A DNA stretch of 64,000 bases from Pontibacter oryzae. GTDB lineage: Bacteria > Bacteroidota > Bacteroidia > Cytophagales > Hymenobacteraceae. Location: positions 1,054,001-1,118,000 of the forward strand of contig NZ_QWGE01000001.1 in the NCBI RefSeq assembly GCF_003576375.1. Reading direction: 5' to 3'. Both the position numbers and the translations under genes were made by a program. The notes under the pieces are model-generated. The model did not search any database, had not been told where the DNA came from, and saw only the letters and a list, made by a program, of their open reading frames with translations. This document shows positions 28,678-38,505 of this stretch, in pieces. Position 1 is the stretch's first letter, and the number at the start of each line of letters is the position of its first letter.

Positions 28678-28728
28678 ATAAAAGACCAGGGCCACGGGAT
28701 CTATACTCCCGTGGCCCTGGTCTTTTAT
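28678..28728. terminator. Strong bidirectional terminator inside the nuo locus
   Basis: Perfect 20-base arms at 28680-28699 and 28707-28726 with a 7-base loop (TCTATAC), plus two more A-T pairs. It lies between nuoJ and a convergent gene, so nuoK-N should need their own promoter. Confidence 0.85.
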
Positions 28729-28731
28729 ACA

Positions 28732-29772
28732 TTACTCTATTACTAACTGCACCTGCAGCAGTTCCGAGTGCCCCTGATCATCGTCAGACAAGACAATGAC
28801 TTTATACTTGCCCGGCTCCTGCCCCTCGAAAACCACCAACGACTCTGCCTTGCCAACATAGCCTGTCCCGTTCGGGTTATTGAGTGCAAGGGTGGGTACT
28901 GCAAGTGGTTTAGCCGGGTTGGTGGCGTAAGGCAGCGCATTAAGGTCTATCATGCCAATATAGCTGCCCAGCACCTCGCCATCTTCCACCGCAGAAGGCG
29001 AATCTTCCACAGAGGCTGTGAAAAATAGCTTATCGCCAACCGTGTAGGCCCCTGAAAAACCGGCCTGCTTCTGCCCGAGTTTAGGCAAATCAAAATGATA
29101 CAGGGCTGCAGCTGGAAGGTCACCGTCATACATCAAAAAGCGTTTAAAGGCATTTGTATCGAACCGAATGAGCGTATTGCCGTTAATCCCCAGGGGCCGC
29201 TGCAGCAAGTACGTATAAACCCCGTCCATCGCCATTCCCTCCAGGTTAAGCTGCCCATTGGTTTCCAGTTTGAGCACACGTTTCAGGAAAGTATAAAGCC
29301 GCGATAAGTCAAGTGGTGTAACGGCCATATTCTCCGACAGGTTAATAAGGTATGCTCTGTTTCGAGCGGTTGAGGCGCCTGAGCCAGCTAGGAGTAGCAT
29401 TTCATCGCGCCCATACTTAAAGTAAGCCATACTTTCCAGGTCGGGCTTGGAGGCTTTGGGTAAACGCCCGCCATTTATCCCACTGGAGTCTACTGAGAGC
29501 ACATACTTCTTGACAACCTGGAATGATTCATTCAATTGAAAAAGGTACGGAGAATCATCGCCTAATACATATAAACCAGAGGAAGTGTACTCGGCACCGG
29601 AAGCCGAGGGCAATTGTTCATAAAACATTTTGGCTGTTGTAGTACCTGTGAGTTTGATCTGTTGGAGCCGCTCGGCCGCGTCAGAAGCAGCGCGATTAGG
29701 AGTTTTCCCAGATTTGCAGGCCTGCAAAGCCGCAAGCAGGAGCATCAGGTACAGAATGTATGGTAACTTCAT
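28732..29772 (-). CDS. Hypothetical lipoprotein with propeller-like repeats, inserted in the nuo locus
   Basis: A 346-residue protein whose signal peptide ends in LQAC, a good lipobox; ATG at 29772 is chosen over 29841 for this reason. Segments such as PDLESMAYFKYGRDEMLLLAG, NLEGMAMDGVYTYLLQRP and GAYTVGDKLFFTAS suggest a beta propeller, perhaps related to phytase-like or DUF6929 proteins, but I cannot confirm it. It lies on the opposite strand between nuoJ and nuoK. Its codon use does not look foreign. No link to respiration is evident. Confidence 0.7.
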   Translation of the reverse strand: MKLPYILYLMLLLAALQACKSGKTPNRAASDAAERLQQIKLTGTTTAKMFYEQLPSASGAEYTSSGLYVLGDDSPYLFQLNESFQVVKKYVLSVDSSGINGGRLPKASKPDLESMAYFKYGRDEMLLLAGSGASTARNRAYLINLSENMAVTPLDLSRLYTFLKRVLKLETNGQLNLEGMAMDGVYTYLLQRPLGINGNTLIRFDTNAFKRFLMYDGDLPAAALYHFDLPKLGQKQAGFSGAYTVGDKLFFTASVEDSPSAVEDGEVLGSYIGMIDLNALPYATNPAKPLAVPTLALNNPNGTGYVGKAESLVVFEGQEPGKYKVIVLSDDDQGHSELLQVQLVIE

Positions 29773-29966
29773 GCGCGAATGGTTGTGATTTCCATAGCTA
29801 CGCAAACACTTGCCAAAAGTATAAACCGTCCGCAAAAACAACGGCAGTAAACCATAATACTGTTAAAACATAAAAAATAGGCAATACACTATAAAAACCA
29901 TGTACTAAGTGCTTGCCTGGCCGGAAGAAGAATGGAAATATGTTATGGTTTTTACAAAAATGAGGA

Positions 29967-29974
29967 TAACTTTG
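29967..29974 (+). promoter_or_regulatory. -7 promoter element of nuoKLMN
   Basis: TAACTTTG fits TAnnTTTG and is 53 bases before the nuoK ATG. No good -33 TTTG is seen at the right distance. Its presence fits the need for separate transcription of nuoK-N. Confidence 0.45.
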
Positions 29975-30027
29975 CGACTTGATTTTTGGATCGTAATTTA
30001 AGAGTAGTACGTTCAGTTACATAGAAA

Positions 30028-30357
30028 ATGAACAACATACCTGAGGTCATCAGAACCATTCCTTTAGACTATTATCTCTTTTTCAGCGCGGCTCTTTTCG
30101 TGATCGGTGTGATTGGTGTGCTTACGCGCCGCAACGCCATTGTGATCTTTATGTGCGTGGAGTTAATGCTGAATGCCGTAAACCTGCTCCTTACTGCCCT
30201 CTCGGCATACCGTGCCGATGCGAACGCGCAGGTGTTTGTGTTCTTCATTATGGCGGTGGCGGCCGCAGAAGTATGCGTAGGCCTGGCAATTATCGTGATG
30301 ACTTACCGCAACATCCGCTCAACTGATGTTCAACTGCTTAATTACCTGAAATGGTAA
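30028..30357 (+). CDS. nuoK: NADH-quinone oxidoreductase subunit K
   Basis: Small antiporter-like membrane subunit, 109 residues, three helices, with the key Glu residues in [13 protein letters not shown] and [12 protein letters not shown]. It is first of the second nuo cluster; nuoL follows after 37 bases. Confidence 0.96.
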   Translation: MNNIPEVIRTIPLDYYLFFSAALFVIGVIGVLTRRNAIVIFMCVELMLNAVNLLLTALSAYRADANAQVFVFFIMAVAAAEVCVGLAIIVMTYRNIRSTDVQLLNYLKW

Positions 30358-30394
30358 TCGCCTCTAACGCTGAATAGCTTAAACCCTTATACAG

Positions 30395-32359
30395 ATGCAA
30401 GAAATTGTAATGCCGATTAACAACCAGGGGATGGCACTGCTTTGTCTGCTTATTCCGTTGCTGCCGCTGGCCGGCTTTATCGTAAACGGACTGGGCAACA
30501 AAAAAATTGCTAAAGGCCTGGTAAGCTTTATTGGTTGCAGCACTGTGCTGGCCTCGTTCCTTATCACGGTTTATCTCTTCCTCGATTTCACGGCTAACGG
30601 AAGCCAAGCCTATACTGTGGACTTCTATAACTGGATCTCGGTAGGCGATATGCGTATTGGCTTCTCATTCCTGATAGACCAACTCACGCTGCTGATGATG
30701 CTGATGGTGACAGGTATCGGATTCTTCATCCACCTATACTCGGCCGGCTACATGAGCCACGATGAGAACTTCGGTAAGTTCTTCGCTTTCATCAACCTGT
30801 TCATGTTCTCGATGCTGCTGCTGGTGATGGGCTCTAACTACGTGATGATGTTTGTGGGCTGGGAAGGCGTAGGACTTTGCTCTTACCTGCTCATTGGCTT
30901 CTGGAACAAAAACACTAGCTACAACAATGCCGCTAAGAAAGCCTTCGTGATGAACCGTATCGGTGACTTGGGCTTCCTCCTTGGTATTTTCCTGATTTTT
31001 ATCACGTTTGGCTCGGTATCATACCCGCAGGTGTTTGCCGAGGCGGCACAGTATACTGGCGGCATCGATTCAACGGTGATGATCGCCATTACCCTGCTAC
31101 TGTTTGTAGGTGCTATGGGTAAAAGTGCACAATTACCATTATTCACCTGGTTACCTGATGCGATGGCTGGCCCTACGCCGGTTTCAGCGCTGATTCACGC
31201 CGCAACCATGGTAACAGCGGGTATCTACATGGTGCTTCGCTCAAACGTGTTGTATGCATTGGCGCCAACTACGCTGGAAGTAATTGCCATTGTTGGTGTG
31301 GCTACAGCCGTATTGGCTGCTTCTATCGGCCTGGCGCAAAACGATATCAAGAAGGTACTCGCTTACTCTACCGTATCGCAGCTGGGTTATATGTTCCTGG
31401 CGCTTGGTGTGATGGCCTTCTCTTCTTCCATTTTCCACGTGTTAACGCACGCTTTCTTTAAGGCGCTTCTGTTCCTGGGTGCCGGTTCGGTTATCCACGC
31501 CATGAGCAACGAGCAGGACATCCGCAGCATGGGTGGCCTGAGAAAATACCTTCCAATTACCTTTGTTACCTTCCTGATCGGTACACTGGCAATTGCCGGT
31601 ATCCCGCCGTTTGCTGGTTTCTTCTCTAAAGATGAGTTGCTGGCGCATGTATGGGAGCACAACAAACTGCTTTGGGGCTTAGGCATGCTGGCCTCGTTCA
31701 TGACCTCGTTCTATATGTTCCGTTTGGTATTCCTGACCTTCTTCGGAACGTTCAGAGGCACCGAGGCACAGAAGAGCCACCTGCACGAGTCGCCAATGTC
31801 TATGACTATTCCGCTGATCGTGCTGGCCATACTATCTACCGTTGGCGGTTTCCTTGGGATTCCGGCTGTGTTTGGCGAGGGTAACCATATCCTACAAAAC
31901 TACCTAGCTCCGATTTACAGCTATGCCGAAATCGCGAATGCTGCAGCAGTAGCACCGCTTCACTTGGACCATGCTACGGAATGGATGCTGATGGGACTGT
32001 CGGTAGCCGTGGCAGTGGTAGCTGCCATAATTGCTTATGTGATGTATGTGAGCAAAAAGTCGGTACCGGTGGCAGAAGGCACAAAGCTCTCTCCTATCCA
32101 TAACCTCATTTACAACAAATATTACATCGACGAGCTATATGACACCGTCATCGTTCGTCCGTTGATGTGGATGTCCTCCAGTTTCCACCGTGTGCTGGAT
32201 GTAGTGGTAGTTGATGGCATTGTGAATGGCTTTGGCAAACTAACGATGCTGAGCGGGCGCACACTGCGTTACGCGCAAAGCGGTGCCATCGGGTTTTACC
32301 TGCTGGTGATGGTTTTCAGCATTGTTCTCATTCTATTTTTAAACTTCTTTATCGGATAA
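30395..32359 (+). CDS. nuoL: NADH-quinone oxidoreductase subunit L
   Basis: Distal proton-pumping subunit, 654 residues, with about 15 helices and a long C-terminal lateral helix region. FVGWEGVGLCSYLLIGFW (key Glu near residue 153), KSAQLPLFTWLPDAMAGPTPVSALIHAATMV (given by its core, near residues 245-275) and HAFFKALLFLGAGS are family blocks. No AAGTATA copy is seen in it, unlike most genes here. Confidence 0.97.
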   Translation: MQEIVMPINNQGMALLCLLIPLLPLAGFIVNGLGNKKIAKGLVSFIGCSTVLASFLITVYLFLDFTANGSQAYTVDFYNWISVGDMRIGFSFLIDQLTLLMMLMVTGIGFFIHLYSAGYMSHDENFGKFFAFINLFMFSMLLLVMGSNYVMMFVGWEGVGLCSYLLIGFWNKNTSYNNAAKKAFVMNRIGDLGFLLGIFLIFITFGSVSYPQVFAEAAQYTGGIDSTVMIAITLLLFVGAMGKSAQLPLFTWLPDAMAGPTPVSALIHAATMVTAGIYMVLRSNVLYALAPTTLEVIAIVGVATAVLAASIGLAQNDIKKVLAYSTVSQLGYMFLALGVMAFSSSIFHVLTHAFFKALLFLGAGSVIHAMSNEQDIRSMGGLRKYLPITFVTFLIGTLAIAGIPPFAGFFSKDELLAHVWEHNKLLWGLGMLASFMTSFYMFRLVFLTFFGTFRGTEAQKSHLHESPMSMTIPLIVLAILSTVGGFLGIPAVFGEGNHILQNYLAPIYSYAEIANAAAVAPLHLDHATEWMLMGLSVAVAVVAAIIAYVMYVSKKSVPVAEGTKLSPIHNLIYNKYYIDELYDTVIVRPLMWMSSSFHRVLDVVVVDGIVNGFGKLTMLSGRTLRYAQSGAIGFYLLVMVFSIVLILFLNFFIG

Positions 32360-32371
32360 GGTTCTTAGCAG

Positions 32372-33823
32372 ATGATTACAGCTCTTTTACTTTTCTGGCC
32401 TGCCTTAGCTGCACTTCTGGTGCTGCTCATAAAAGGACAGGGTGCCAAGAAAGTGGCTTTTGTAGCAGCGCTCGTAGAGTTTGCGTTGTCACTTTTTGCC
32501 CTCTCTGAATTTAACACGCAAAGTGGTGCCATGCAGCAAACGCTCAGCTTCCCGTGGGTAGCCAGCGCCGGCATTAACTTCAGTATCGGTATGGATGGCA
32601 TCAGCCTTCTGATGGTGCTGCTGACCACGTTCCTTATTCCGTTGATCGTACTTTCATCTTTTAAGCACGATTACAAGAACCCGAACGTTTTTTACGCGCT
32701 TGTGCTGTTTATGCAGACTGGCCTGATCGGTGTTTTTGTAGCGATGGATGCCTTCCTGTTTTACTTCTTCTGGGAAGTGGCCCTAATTCCGGTATACTTT
32801 ATCGCTGCCGTTTGGGGAGGCGCTAACCGCATCCGCGTTACATTTAAGTTCTTTGTATACACCATCTTTGGCTCGCTGTTTATGCTGGCCGCGTTCATCT
32901 ACTTATACCTGCAAACGCCAGGTAGCCATACTTCCGATGTGAACGCTTTTTACCAACTGACACTCTCCAGCGAATCGCAGAGTTGGATATTTTGGTTCCT
33001 GTTTATTGCATTCGCTATTAAAATGCCGATTTTCCCGTTCCATACCTGGCAACCGGATACCTATACAGAGTCTCCGGCACAGGCTACCATGCTGCTTTCC
33101 GGTATCATGCTTAAAATGGGTATCTACGGTGTGCTGCGTTGGTTGCTGCCTGTGGTGCCTTTCGGGGTGAGCCAATGGGATGAGCTGGTTCTTATACTTT
33201 CAATCATCGGTATTGTGTACGCCTCTATCATTGCCATCCGCCAGCGCGACCTGAAGCGCTTGGTGGCTTACTCTTCCATCGCGCACGTTGGCCTTATCGC
33301 TGCGGGTATCTTCACCCTGAACGAGCAAGGTTTGCAGGGCGGCGTTATCCAGATGCTGAGCCACGGTATTAACGTGGTTGGTCTGTTCTTCATCATAGAC
33401 ATCATTTTTAGCCGCACACAAACCAGGGAGATTACAAGCCTTGGCGGTATTACTCAAAATACACCGGCGCTTTCGATCTACTTCATGATTTTGCTATTAG
33501 GCTCTGTGGCTCTGCCGCTTACTAATGGCTTTGTGGGTGAATTCCTGCTGCTTTCGGGTGTTTTCCAGTACAACGGTTGGTTTGGCGCTGTTGCCGGCCT
33601 TACCATCATACTTGGTGCGGTGTATATGCTGCGCATGTTCCAGGGCGTGATGTTTGGTACAAAATCCGAACTGACGGAGAACTTCTCTGACCTAAGCTTG
33701 AACGAAAAGGCTGTCCTGATTCCGTTAGTGGTGATGGTGTTTTGGATTGGTTTGTTCCCGAACACGTTCCTGAGCATTTCTGAGCCTGCGGTACATAACC
33801 TGCTAAGCATCATCAACCGCTAG
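32372..33823 (+). CDS. nuoM: NADH-quinone oxidoreductase subunit M
   Basis: Proton-pumping antiporter-like subunit, 483 residues, about 14 helices. FFWEVALIPVYFIAAVWGG holds the key Glu, and KMPIFPFHTWQPDTYTESP and FSRTQTREITSLGG are typical. The start lies 12 bases after nuoL. Confidence 0.97.
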   Translation: MITALLLFWPALAALLVLLIKGQGAKKVAFVAALVEFALSLFALSEFNTQSGAMQQTLSFPWVASAGINFSIGMDGISLLMVLLTTFLIPLIVLSSFKHDYKNPNVFYALVLFMQTGLIGVFVAMDAFLFYFFWEVALIPVYFIAAVWGGANRIRVTFKFFVYTIFGSLFMLAAFIYLYLQTPGSHTSDVNAFYQLTLSSESQSWIFWFLFIAFAIKMPIFPFHTWQPDTYTESPAQATMLLSGIMLKMGIYGVLRWLLPVVPFGVSQWDELVLILSIIGIVYASIIAIRQRDLKRLVAYSSIAHVGLIAAGIFTLNEQGLQGGVIQMLSHGINVVGLFFIIDIIFSRTQTREITSLGGITQNTPALSIYFMILLLGSVALPLTNGFVGEFLLLSGVFQYNGWFGAVAGLTIILGAVYMLRMFQGVMFGTKSELTENFSDLSLNEKAVLIPLVVMVFWIGLFPNTFLSISEPAVHNLLSIINR

Positions 33824-33863
33824 CAGTTAAAAAGATAAACGAGTTTTACAGAAATACGACGAC

Positions 33864-35252
33864 ATGATATCGATCATACTTCTATCTGTTTTCGGCATCA
33901 TCAACCTGTTTGTAGGGTTTATGAAGTCAAAGCGAATTTTACTGCCGCTGGCGCTGCTTTTCTTAGCAGTGGTATTCGGCGTAAACCTTTTCAGCTGGAA
34001 CGATACGCAGAGTTACTTCAACAATATGCTCACCATCGATAACTATGCGGTGGCTTTTACGGGCATTATGACACTTTCTACCTTGCTGCTGCTACCTTTT
34101 TCGCAGCGCTACGTGGATACCGAAGACTCAAACCTGGCAGAGTATTACTCTTTGCTCCTGTTTGCGCTGGTTGGTACCATTATGATGGTGAGCTACGAGA
34201 ACCTGCTCATGCTTTTCATAGGTATTGAGATTCTATCTATTGCCATGTATGTGTTGGCCGGTAGCGATAAACGCAGCCTGCGCTCCAACGAAGCCTCTTT
34301 AAAGTACTTCCTGATGGGAGCTTTCTTTACAGGGATCATGCTGTTTGGCATCGTGATGATTTACGGTGCCACGGGGACTTTCAACATAACTGAAATTGGT
34401 GCTGCAGAAGTAGCGACTGACGGTGTGCTGAACACCATGTTTATACTTGGCCTTTTACTGTTGGTAATAGGTATTTCATTCAAGATTTCGGCTGCGCCGT
34501 TCCATTTCTGGACACCAGACGTGTACGATGGTACTCCTACTTTCTTCACGGCATTTATGTCTACTATTGTAAAAACGGCTGGTGTAGCTGCCTTTTACAA
34601 GTTGATGGATGCTGCTTTTGCGAGCACCTACGCTTATGCCGCGTGGTTCCCTACCCTGGTTGCTATTACTGTACTAACGCTGATTGTTGGTAATATTGGC
34701 GCAGTGGTACAAACAAGTATGAAGCGAATGCTGGCTTACTCAAGCATTTCGCATGCAGGTTACCTACTAATAGCGCTTGTTGCCTTCAATGATAAATCGG
34801 AGTCTTCAATCCTATTTTATTCGTTTGCTTACTCAGCTGCATCTATTGCGGCGTTTGGTGTCCTTAAGATGGTAGCCGACCAACGTGGCTCAGAGGAGTA
34901 TGCCGCTTTTAATGGATTGGGCAAAACCAACCCGCTTCTGGCTTTCGCCATGACGGTTTCGATGCTGTCGCTGGCCGGAATCCCGCTTACAGCAGGCTTC
35001 TTCGGCAAGTTCTTTATCTTTACCTCTATCCTTCAAAATCCAGATATGTTATGGTTGGTTATTGTGGCTATAGTGCTTGCCGCCGTTGGTATTTACTATT
35101 ACCTGCGCGTGGTTATCGCTATGTACATGCAGCCTACTACCGACACTGAAGCAGTACGTGTTGGTAGCTTCGCATCCTTCACGCTGATAGCGATCACAAT
35201 ACTTACTATACTTTTGGGCATTGCCCCGGCTTTAGTAAGCGATCTAATATAG
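33864..35252 (+). CDS. nuoN: NADH-quinone oxidoreductase subunit N
   Basis: Third antiporter-like pumping subunit, 462 residues, about 14 helices. FIGIEILSIAMYVLAG, KISAAPFHFWTPDVYDGTP and AGIPLTAGFFGKFFIF are conserved blocks. It is the last nuo gene and is followed by a terminator. Confidence 0.97.
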   Translation: MISIILLSVFGIINLFVGFMKSKRILLPLALLFLAVVFGVNLFSWNDTQSYFNNMLTIDNYAVAFTGIMTLSTLLLLPFSQRYVDTEDSNLAEYYSLLLFALVGTIMMVSYENLLMLFIGIEILSIAMYVLAGSDKRSLRSNEASLKYFLMGAFFTGIMLFGIVMIYGATGTFNITEIGAAEVATDGVLNTMFILGLLLLVIGISFKISAAPFHFWTPDVYDGTPTFFTAFMSTIVKTAGVAAFYKLMDAAFASTYAYAAWFPTLVAITVLTLIVGNIGAVVQTSMKRMLAYSSISHAGYLLIALVAFNDKSESSILFYSFAYSAASIAAFGVLKMVADQRGSEEYAAFNGLGKTNPLLAFAMTVSMLSLAGIPLTAGFFGKFFIFTSILQNPDMLWLVIVAIVLAAVGIYYYLRVVIAMYMQPTTDTEAVRVGSFASFTLIAITILTILLGIAPALVSDLI

Positions 35253-35267
35253 ACTTCAACAGAGATT

Positions 35268-35311
35268 AAAACGAAAAAGGGCTGCCTCTGAAGGCAGCCC
35301 TTTTTCGTTTT
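35268..35311 (+). terminator. Rho-independent terminator of the nuo locus
   Basis: Arms of about 20 bases with core GGGCTGCCT / AGGCAGCCC, loop CTGA and a T run. Confidence 0.9.
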
Positions 35312-35364
35312 AGCACTACTCTACTACGCGTAAAATGCTTATCTTAAAAAGCAAAGGCGCACGC

Positions 35365-36459
35365 ATGCATTTTACATTTAATATTTTCCTATTAATCTTC
35401 TCATTTGGCTTATTACAGGCATTTCTGCTAAGCGTAGTTTTGCTGGCTAAACGCAACCGCCCACGCCATAGTTTGTACTTCGCATTGTTGTTGCTGGTAT
35501 TCTCACTGGCATCCCTTAAAATCATACTCCAGGAGGTTGCGCCGGAAGTACTGCAGGCATTTCCGGCGCCGCTACTCTATCAGTTTGCCTCAGGGCCACT
35601 GTTATACTTGTTCGCACGCGAATTACTGTTTAAGGAGGCAACAAGGCTGCGCAACATATGGCTGCACTTTATACCTGCCCTGCTGTTTGATGTTCTGTAC
35701 CGGGTAGGCTTTAGCTGGTTTGGCTATCAGAACAGTAATAGCGCCATACAGCTGCTGAACTTTGCCACGAATATAGCCGCTGTGTTAAGCTGCCTGATTT
35801 ATCTTGGGTTGTCTGCTAGGCTGTACAAACAATTCAGGCCTATCACAAAAAGCCAACAACAAATAGCCTTATGGATGAAGCGCTTGCTACTGGCTGATGC
35901 CCTTTCAACGTTAGCAGCCATACTTTATATAGCATTAACTATATATAACGGAGGGTTTATGTTTGGAGGGGTGAGAACATACTATGTTTCCTATGCCGCC
36001 CTTACGCTGTATATATACTTTCTGGGCTGGATGTGCTATGCTTTGCCGCACATCAGGGTACTAAAGCCAACCAAAAAGGATATTCACCAGTATGCAGCGC
36101 CACATGTAAAGACGATAAGGGATGAGATTGATACCCTAATGCATAAAGAAAAACTATATCAGGACCCGGACCTGAACCTGAACTTGCTGGCAGATAAAAT
36201 TCGCTTGCCGCCAAGGGAGCTATCTGAAATGCTGAATCAGCAGTTCGGCGAGAACTTTAACAGCTTCGTGAACAGATACCGTGTGATGAGCTTTATAGAG
36301 ATGCTAAAGCAGAATGATGCTAACCTGTATACTATTGAGGGGCTTGCTTTAGAAGCAGGCTTTAAGTCGAAAGCATCTTTTTACCGGGCCTTCAAAAAGG
36401 AAACGGGCCACACACCTTTGCAGTATGTTGAGATTCTACAAAAAAACCTGGTTAAATGA
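35365..36459 (+). CDS. Membrane-anchored AraC-family transcriptional regulator
   Basis: The N-terminal 230 residues hold about seven hydrophobic helices, a sensor type common in Bacteroidota; the C-terminal 100 residues form the AraC double helix-turn-helix (LNLLADKIRLPPRELSEMLN, then YTIEGLALEAGFKSKASFYRAFKKETG). ATG at 35365 (MHFTFNIFLL) gives a better membrane start than ATG at 35335. The next gene on the same strand, 75 bases away, encodes an exported hydrolase and is a candidate target. The signal sensed is unknown. Confidence 0.85.
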   Translation: MHFTFNIFLLIFSFGLLQAFLLSVVLLAKRNRPRHSLYFALLLLVFSLASLKIILQEVAPEVLQAFPAPLLYQFASGPLLYLFARELLFKEATRLRNIWLHFIPALLFDVLYRVGFSWFGYQNSNSAIQLLNFATNIAAVLSCLIYLGLSARLYKQFRPITKSQQQIALWMKRLLLADALSTLAAILYIALTIYNGGFMFGGVRTYYVSYAALTLYIYFLGWMCYALPHIRVLKPTKKDIHQYAAPHVKTIRDEIDTLMHKEKLYQDPDLNLNLLADKIRLPPRELSEMLNQQFGENFNSFVNRYRVMSFIEMLKQNDANLYTIEGLALEAGFKSKASFYRAFKKETGHTPLQYVEILQKNLVK

Positions 36460-36534
36460 GTGTCATTATCAGAATCTGAAACGCTGAGAAATCTATCTTA
36501 AGCCATATTTGAGGCATAGCAAATATCGCCTGAT

Positions 36535-38277
36535 ATGAAACACTTACTTTTTTTCATTTGTAGCATACTGTTTTTGCTCCAGTTCTCGAGCACCTTTGCC
36601 ACACAAACTACCGGCAGGCTAACTGTAAGCGGTACTATAAAACACCCTACTGTAGATTCTGTATTTCTGGATGGCCGTGCTGCTGCCTTAGATGCCGAAG
36701 GCAACTTCAGCTTTGCCTTGCAGCTAGACCAGCCACGCTACCTCACTCTCAAAATAAAACACCACCAGGTGAGCATTTATGCTGAGCCGGGAAAACCCGT
36801 TACGCTGACTTTTGATGAGCAAGCCCCGAAGGCCTCATTAAAATTTAAAGGCCCAAACTCAGCCATCAACACCTTCCTACAGAACCAAAAGGCTGTAAGC
36901 GATCGCTTTAATGCATACTTCAATCAAAGTATAAATACATACTTAACTAAATTACCTGAGCAGGCGTTTGTGCACCAGATGGATTCTCTGAAAGCCACTT
37001 TCCTGGATCCTCTTAATCCGCTCCGCATTAAGCATCCGAACTTTGCCACAGCCTACGAAACTGAGATAACGCTCATGTTTTTGTCGTTTTTAGCGGATTA
37101 CCCCCTGCTCCACCTGAAAAACACAGGCGAATCTGTATGCCTTTCTGAAGCATCACAAGCAAAGTTAAATGCCATTGATGTTAATAACCCGGAGCTTTTC
37201 AAGTATGAGGGCTTCCAGCGCTATCTGAAAAATTTCCTGTATAGGCAGATTAACCAAGAGCTAAAGACACATAATTACACAACCAGCGACAACCAGCGGC
37301 TTGATGCCGGTTTTGCCATTATTCCTGAACTGTTCCGCACGCAGGAAGTGCTAGACGAGGTTTTGTATACTTTTCTGCTAAACCATATAGAGAACTTAGG
37401 CATTAAGAACATTGCCAATAGTATTGTCCGTTTTGAGGCGCTGTGCAAAAATGACCAATACCTGCAAGATATTAGATCGCGCTATGAGCGTGAACTATCC
37501 GCAAGGCAGGATCACCTTATTTTGCCGTACAAAACTATACGGGGTTATACCTTAGACGCTCATATCTTTTTACCCGACACGCTTGCCCCAAATAAGCAGT
37601 ATCCGGCCATAGCGATGTTCCATGGCGGCAGCTTTTTTGAGGGCAAGCCAGACTGGTTTTTTGCTTCATGCAGGGAGTACGCCCGCAAGGGATGGGTAGC
37701 AGTAGCCGTTGAATACAGCGTAGCCGACCGGCACGGTAACCTTCTGCCAGAAGCCATCGCGGACGGTAAGTCATTGGTGCGCTACCTCCGCGAAAACGCC
37801 GCCAAGTTACAGGTCGATCCTTCCAGAATAATGGTTACCGGAAATTCGGCTGGTGCAACCATTGCGCTGGCCTTAGCTACCATTGGTGAGGTGCTAGATG
37901 AACCGACGGAGAACCTCAAAATAAGCTCAACGCCCAACGCCATTATGGCAAATGCAGCCTTAGCAGATCTAACTGAAACGGGCCATTACTGGTGGCATAA
38001 GCACTACACCGATAAGTACATTGCATCCGTTTCACCGCTGCACCAGGTAAGGGCCGGGCTGCCTCCTATGCTTCTGCTGCATGGCACAAACGATACAAGC
38101 GTAGACATGGCATCGGTTAAGGAATTCGTCCAAGTATCCAGTGCCTTAAGTAATAGTTGCGTCTTTGTACCTCTGAATGGTGCCCCGCACATGATCTGGC
38201 GCATACCATATTTTGCTAATCAGATTGAGCAGCAAAGGCAGAGTTTCATCAAAAGCCTCGGTTGGCTCAACAACTAG
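36535..38277 (+). CDS. Exported alpha/beta hydrolase with N-terminal DUF4369-like domain
   Basis: A 580-residue protein with a signal peptide (LLFFICSILFLLQFSSTFA). Residues about 25-100 look like the beta-rich DUF4369-type domain seen in Bacteroidota thioredoxin-like proteins; about 110-320 are helical; the C-terminal 250 residues are a hydrolase of the hormone-sensitive lipase/carboxylesterase type with MFHGGSFFEG (oxyanion), VTGNSAGATIAL (Ser), LHGTNDTSVD (Asp) and GAPHMIW (His). The domain mix is unusual. The substrate is unknown. Confidence 0.8.
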   Translation: MKHLLFFICSILFLLQFSSTFATQTTGRLTVSGTIKHPTVDSVFLDGRAAALDAEGNFSFALQLDQPRYLTLKIKHHQVSIYAEPGKPVTLTFDEQAPKASLKFKGPNSAINTFLQNQKAVSDRFNAYFNQSINTYLTKLPEQAFVHQMDSLKATFLDPLNPLRIKHPNFATAYETEITLMFLSFLADYPLLHLKNTGESVCLSEASQAKLNAIDVNNPELFKYEGFQRYLKNFLYRQINQELKTHNYTTSDNQRLDAGFAIIPELFRTQEVLDEVLYTFLLNHIENLGIKNIANSIVRFEALCKNDQYLQDIRSRYERELSARQDHLILPYKTIRGYTLDAHIFLPDTLAPNKQYPAIAMFHGGSFFEGKPDWFFASCREYARKGWVAVAVEYSVADRHGNLLPEAIADGKSLVRYLRENAAKLQVDPSRIMVTGNSAGATIALALATIGEVLDEPTENLKISSTPNAIMANAALADLTETGHYWWHKHYTDKYIASVSPLHQVRAGLPPMLLLHGTNDTSVDMASVKEFVQVSSALSNSCVFVPLNGAPHMIWRIPYFANQIEQQRQSFIKSLGWLNN

Positions 38278-38369
38278 ATGTGTAGCGTGCATAGCCATAT
38301 TCACAGTTTTTACTAAGCCAAAGCATAAAACCTGTAAATCGAAGCCCTGGCGTTACACATGCAGCTATC

Positions 38370-38470
38370 AACACCGGTTATCCACATATCCACATTGTTA
38401 TGGGAATTTATGCTTTTAACCGTGGATAAAGGCCAATTTTATACTTGAATCCACATGGTTATCCACATTA
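38370..38470. other. DnaA-box cluster, possible replication origin or DnaA-binding site
   Basis: Two exact consensus boxes TTATCCACA lie at 38378-38386 and 38459-38467, one box with a single mismatch on the other strand at 38421-38429 (reads TTATCCACG), and a one-mismatch copy ATATCCACA at 38386-38394. A weaker GAATCCACA occurs between them. All are in about 90 bases, in the only sizeable gap (38278-38561) between convergent genes here. dnaA is not in the window; in Bacteroidota the origin need not adjoin it. The neighbouring genes point towards the site, which is unusual for an origin. Confidence 0.5.
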
Positions 38471-38505
38471 TTGACAGATAGAAGTATGAATTGGGGATAA
38501 ATAAG

